Origin: Paraburkholderia kururiensis
GTDB taxonomy: Bacteria > Pseudomonadota > Gammaproteobacteria > Burkholderiales > Burkholderiaceae
DNA: 64,000 bases
Direction of reading: 5' to 3'
Assembly: GCF_034424375.1 (NCBI RefSeq)
Contig: NZ_CP139965.1
Span: 5,456,001 to 5,520,000, forward strand
Shown in pieces: positions 60,981-64,000 of the stretch (position 1 is the first letter of the stretch; each line of letters starts with the position of its first letter). The notes beneath the pieces are model-generated. The model did no database searches and was not told the DNA's origin. It worked only from the letters and a program-made list of their open reading frames with translations. Position numbers and translations under genes: made by a program.

Positions 60981-62240
60981 TCATGCCGCGGCTTTCTTCG
61001 CCTCGACGTCGGGCAACAAGACGGTGAGCACGCCGAGCAGCGGCAGGAACGAGCACACCTTGTAGACGTAGGCAATGCTCGTGGCGTCCGCGAGCTGGCC
61101 GAGCACGGCCGCGCCGATGCCGCCCAGCCCGAACGCGAAACCGAAGAAGAGCCCCGCCACCATCCCCACCTTGCCGGGGATGAGTTCCTGCGCGTAGACC
61201 AGAATTGCCGAGAACGCCGAGGCGAGCACCACGCCGATCACCACTGTCAGCACGCCGGTCCAGAACAGGTTCGCGTAGGGCAGCAGCAGCGTGAACGGCG
61301 CCACGCCGAGTATCGATACCCAGATCACGTATTTGCGCCCGATGCGGTCGCCCACCGGTCCGCCGATGATCGTGCCCGCCGCCACGGCCGCGAGAAACAC
61401 GAACAGATGCACCTGCGCGGCCTGCACGGGCAGATGGAAGCGGTCGATCAGATAGAACGTGAAGTAGCTGTTGATGCTCGCGAGGTAGAAGTACTTCGAG
61501 AACACGAGCAGCACGAGCACGCCCATCGCGGCCGCCACGCGTCCGCGCGAAAGCGTGGCGTGCGGCCGTTCGGCGCGCGTCTTTTTGGTGGCCGGATGCT
61601 GGCGATACCAGCGGCCGATCTGCGTGAGCACGACGATCGCGACGAGCGCCGCCACCGAAAACCACGCGATGCTGCGCTGCCCGTGCGGAATCACGATGGC
61701 CGCCGCAAGCAGTGGTCCGAGCGAAGTGCCCGCGTTGCCGCCCACCTGGAACAGCGACTGCGCGAGCCCGTGCCGTCCGCCCGACGCCATGCGCGCTACG
61801 CGCGACGACTCGGGATGAAACACCGACGAGCCGCAGCCCACCAGCGCCGCCGCGACGAGCAGCACGCCGAAGTTCGGCGCCACCGACATCAGCAGCAGCC
61901 CGCTCAGCGTGAAGCCCATGCCGATGGGCAGCGACCACGGCTGCGGCCGCCGGTCGGTATAGATGCCGACGAGCGGCTGCAGCATCGACGCCGTGATCTG
62001 ATAGGTCAGCGTGATCAGGCCGATCTGCGTGAACGAGAGTGCGAAATTCGCCTTCAGCATCGGATAGATGGCGAGAATCAACGACTGGATCATGTCGTTG
62101 AGCAGATGCGAAAAGCTGATTGCGCCCAGCACGGAATAAACGGTGCGCTGGGCTTTCGCGGGCAGCGAGGCTGCTGTGGTTGACGCAGGCGAAGCGGTGC
62201 GGGCGGCGGCAGCGGCGCCTTTATCGAAACTCGTATCCAT
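60981..62240 (-). CDS. MFS transporter, fosmidomycin-resistance (Fsr) type
   Basis: A 419-residue, 12-helix major facilitator exporter. The Fsr-type start VLGAISFSHLLNDMIQSLIL, the YTDRRPQPW motif-A region and GSSVFHPESSRVARMASGGR are characteristic; Fsr of E. coli exports fosmidomycin. A hydrophilic Ala-rich extension of about 30 residues precedes the first helix. Divergent from an acyltransferase gene with a perfect palindrome between them. Confidence 0.9.
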   Translation of the reverse strand: MDTSFDKGAAAAARTASPASTTAASLPAKAQRTVYSVLGAISFSHLLNDMIQSLILAIYPMLKANFALSFTQIGLITLTYQITASMLQPLVGIYTDRRPQPWSLPIGMGFTLSGLLLMSVAPNFGVLLVAAALVGCGSSVFHPESSRVARMASGGRHGLAQSLFQVGGNAGTSLGPLLAAAIVIPHGQRSIAWFSVAALVAIVVLTQIGRWYRQHPATKKTRAERPHATLSRGRVAAAMGVLVLLVFSKYFYLASINSYFTFYLIDRFHLPVQAAQVHLFVFLAAVAAGTIIGGPVGDRIGRKYVIWVSILGVAPFTLLLPYANLFWTGVLTVVIGVVLASAFSAILVYAQELIPGKVGMVAGLFFGFAFGLGGIGAAVLGQLADATSIAYVYKVCSFLPLLGVLTVLLPDVEAKKAAA

Positions 62241-62322
62241 TTTTTATTCGCGGAAGTGTCCATGCATCGCGGCGTGCGGCCGCCCAAAGCGGGCGGTCCC
62301 GATGTGACGCCAAATTGCATGG

Positions 62323-62338
62323 AATAAATAGATTTATT
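62323..62338. promoter_or_regulatory. Palindromic AT-rich operator candidate
   Basis: AATAAAT (62323-62329) and ATTTATT (62332-62338) form a perfect 7-bp inverted repeat with a two-base centre, in the divergent promoter region between the Fsr-type transporter and the acyltransferase. An unusual sequence for a genome this rich in GC. Confidence 0.45.
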
Positions 62339-62512
62339 CGACTTGTTTTGACGCAGTGTAATGTGTCCTGCGCGCATTGTGCGGACAACCTTTGTCGCAA
62401 TCAGGACATCGATGCGTTGCGCTTCGCCTCCTCGCCGCATGCGAATTTATTTCCGATTTTTTTCACGGCACGCAAGCGTAGGCTTTTCGCACTTTCCTGA
62501 AAGGGGCCTGTC

Positions 62513-63733
62513 ATGGACGGACTTTCCGCTGTGAGGTCGGCAGGGGCGCGCGCTGAGGGCAACACAGGCAATACGGGCAGTGCGGCGTCCGGCAAATCGC
62601 TCAAGATCGACGCCATCCGTTTTCTCGCGGCCACGTGGGTCATGCTGTACCACTTCGGCCCCCCGCCTTTCAAAGAGATTTTCAAGGCCATGCTGCCGCC
62701 TGCGCTCGCGCCCGTGGGCGGCGCGCTGTGGTCGGGTTCGGTCGTGCTGTTCGCGGGGCCGGCGGCCGTGATCGTGTTCTTCGTGATCTCGGGCTACTGC
62801 ATTCACCACGCCTGGCATCGCGACGCGGTGCTCAAGCCCGTCAACTATTTTGCCTCGCGCTACGTGCGCATCGGCTTGCCGCTGGCGGTGGCCGTGCTCG
62901 TCTGTCAGCCTCTGCCGGGGGCGGGCAATCTGCTGCAGTCGGTGCTGTGGTCGCTCTACTGCGAAATCGTTTATTACACGCTCTATCCGCTGCTGCGCAG
63001 CTATTTCCGCTACGCGGGGGAGATGATCGTCGGCATCGCGCTCGCGGGCGCCGCGATGGTGTGGTACGTCCATACGCACACGCACATCGTGTGTGAGCAC
63101 TGCGTCTACGAGACGTATGGCGTGGCCGGCACGTCGCTCCTATATCTGCCGGGCTGGCTGCTGGGCTGCCTCGTCGCCGAGATCCAGCAGACGGGTTTGA
63201 CGAGAGCGGGCGAGCGTGGCGCCGCGTCTGCGCGCTCGTCCATGTCCCCCTTTACCGCGCGCTTTGCCGGTACGCTGCGCGTCGTCGCGCAGGCGCTTTC
63301 GACGCAACTCGTCGTGACGCGCATCGCCGTCGTGACGGCCGCGTCGCTGACCTTCGTGCTGGCCTCCACGTCGCGCATCAAGCCGGCGTTCCTGCCGTTC
63401 ATCGGGCCCGACATCACGCTGCCCGTTTTCCAGCTCGTTGCGACCGCATGGCTTGCCGCCGAACTGGCGCGGCCTTCGCGTAGTCGCTTCTGGCATCGCG
63501 TGGGTGCACTGGGCGCGTGGTCTTACAGCCTCTATCTCTGCCATAAGCTCGCGCAGGCGATTCTCGGCGTGACGGGCAGTCCGCCGGGCGTGGTGGCCGC
63601 ATGGTTCGCGACGGTGGTGATCGCGCTCGCCGTGAGCTACGCGTTCTACCTCGCGGTGGAGCGGCCCTCGCACCGGCTCGCGCATCGGCTACGCAAGTTT
63701 GCGCAGCGTGCGCCCACGCGACCTGCTGTCTGA
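62513..63733 (+). CDS. Acyltransferase 3 (OafA/YrhL) family membrane protein
   Basis: A 406-residue, about ten-helix membrane O-acyltransferase that acylates surface or secreted glycans. The family-defining N-terminal motif is IDAIRFLAATWVMLYHFG with the catalytic-region His; a conserved SGYCIHHAW stretch follows. The ATG at 62513 has AGGGG upstream. The neighbours do not show which glycan is its substrate. Confidence 0.88.
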   Translation: MDGLSAVRSAGARAEGNTGNTGSAASGKSLKIDAIRFLAATWVMLYHFGPPPFKEIFKAMLPPALAPVGGALWSGSVVLFAGPAAVIVFFVISGYCIHHAWHRDAVLKPVNYFASRYVRIGLPLAVAVLVCQPLPGAGNLLQSVLWSLYCEIVYYTLYPLLRSYFRYAGEMIVGIALAGAAMVWYVHTHTHIVCEHCVYETYGVAGTSLLYLPGWLLGCLVAEIQQTGLTRAGERGAASARSSMSPFTARFAGTLRVVAQALSTQLVVTRIAVVTAASLTFVLASTSRIKPAFLPFIGPDITLPVFQLVATAWLAAELARPSRSRFWHRVGALGAWSYSLYLCHKLAQAILGVTGSPPGVVAAWFATVVIALAVSYAFYLAVERPSHRLAHRLRKFAQRAPTRPAV

Positions 63734-64000
63734 TGGCCCACGGGTGTGACGAACGCGTGAAAACCCCCTGAAAACAAGTGCCGGGAGTCGTCTGGCAACT
63801 ACGTCGCATCCGCGCGACGGATTTTCATGACAAATGCGAAGCTGCCGCCGCTGCGCGTTTTTGGCCGTGTATAAAGCCGCACGGACGTGCGCCCACGAAG
63901 CGCGCGTCACGACGGGGTCGGGTCGACACGGGCGGCGCAACGCTAAAGAAAAAGGCGCCGTTGCCGTAGACCCGGAGGATAAGCGCGTGTGCGGGTGCGA
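63734..64000. other. Spacer with possible start of a truncated gene at the window edge
   Basis: No gene until the edge. GGAGGAT (63974-63980) lies six bases before a GTG at 63987 that reads V-C-G-C and runs off the window. It could be the first codons of a plus-strand gene, but four codons are too few to assign. Confidence 0.3.

Overview
The window is high-GC DNA from a beta-proteobacterium of the family Burkholderiaceae, most likely Paraburkholderia, Caballeronia or a close relative. This rests on the gene families seen: a CDI locus whose CdiA toxin tips are delimited by an LYN-type motif, a DUF3348/DUF802/OmpA/DUF2894 operon, and a DUF6726-type small lipoprotein. The genus is an inference from gene content. 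No rRNA genes or CRISPR arrays were seen.

Layout. 1-6.0 kb is housekeeping: a MATE transporter (cut by the window edge), DUF2288, cytochrome b561, a candidate small RNA, an NlpD-like lipoprotein, an aldose epimerase, a 28-residue membrane peptide, UppP/BacA and tRNA-Arg(UCU). 6.7-23.9 kb is a contact-dependent inhibition (CDI) locus: cdiB, a 3807-residue cdiA, a membrane-protein immunity gene, and then a graveyard of displaced toxin tips. One orphan tip is split by an intact IS5/IS1182-type element and also frameshifted, but it keeps an Imm49-like immunity gene. A third tip is reduced to 28 codons and is followed by another small membrane protein. The toxin/immunity part has visibly lower GC than its surroundings.

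24.0-30.3 kb holds a LysR/quinone-reductase divergent pair with a clear palindromic operator. It then holds a four-gene operon with a MotA/ExbB-like channel carrying a very long coiled-coil tail, a MotB/OmpA-like partner and two cytoplasmic proteins of unknown function. This resembles a ZorAB-type ion-driven motor without the Zorya effectors. 30.4-40.4 kb has an RpoD-like second sigma factor, several small unknown or secreted proteins, and a histidine kinase overlapping a Tat/lipoprotein-type tyrosine phosphatase that lacks its catalytic cysteine. A divergent OmpR-type regulator, a flgH gene outside any flagellar operon and two small genes follow.

40.6-52.6 kb has a phosphoesterase/acid phosphatase divergent from a di-haem cytochrome c peroxidase with a Pho-box-like sequence between them. 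It also has two Nudix hydrolases, glnS, an RBBP9-type hydrolase, a CaiB/BaiF CoA-transferase and alaS. 52.7-58.2 kb is a tight operon: iron-dependent alcohol dehydrogenase, thioesterase and a Liv-type ABC transporter with two permeases and two ATPases but no binding protein. One ATPase has Arg in place of the Walker A Lys. 58.5-64 kb holds an internally duplicated lipoprotein of unknown function, an Fsr-type MFS exporter, an acyltransferase-3 and perhaps the first codons of another gene.

The strongest candidates for something undescribed are the CDI toxin/immunity pair at 19.2-20.2 kb, where no known toxin motif was seen and the immunity protein is in the membrane, and the MotAB/ZorAB-like operon at 25.9-30.3 kb.
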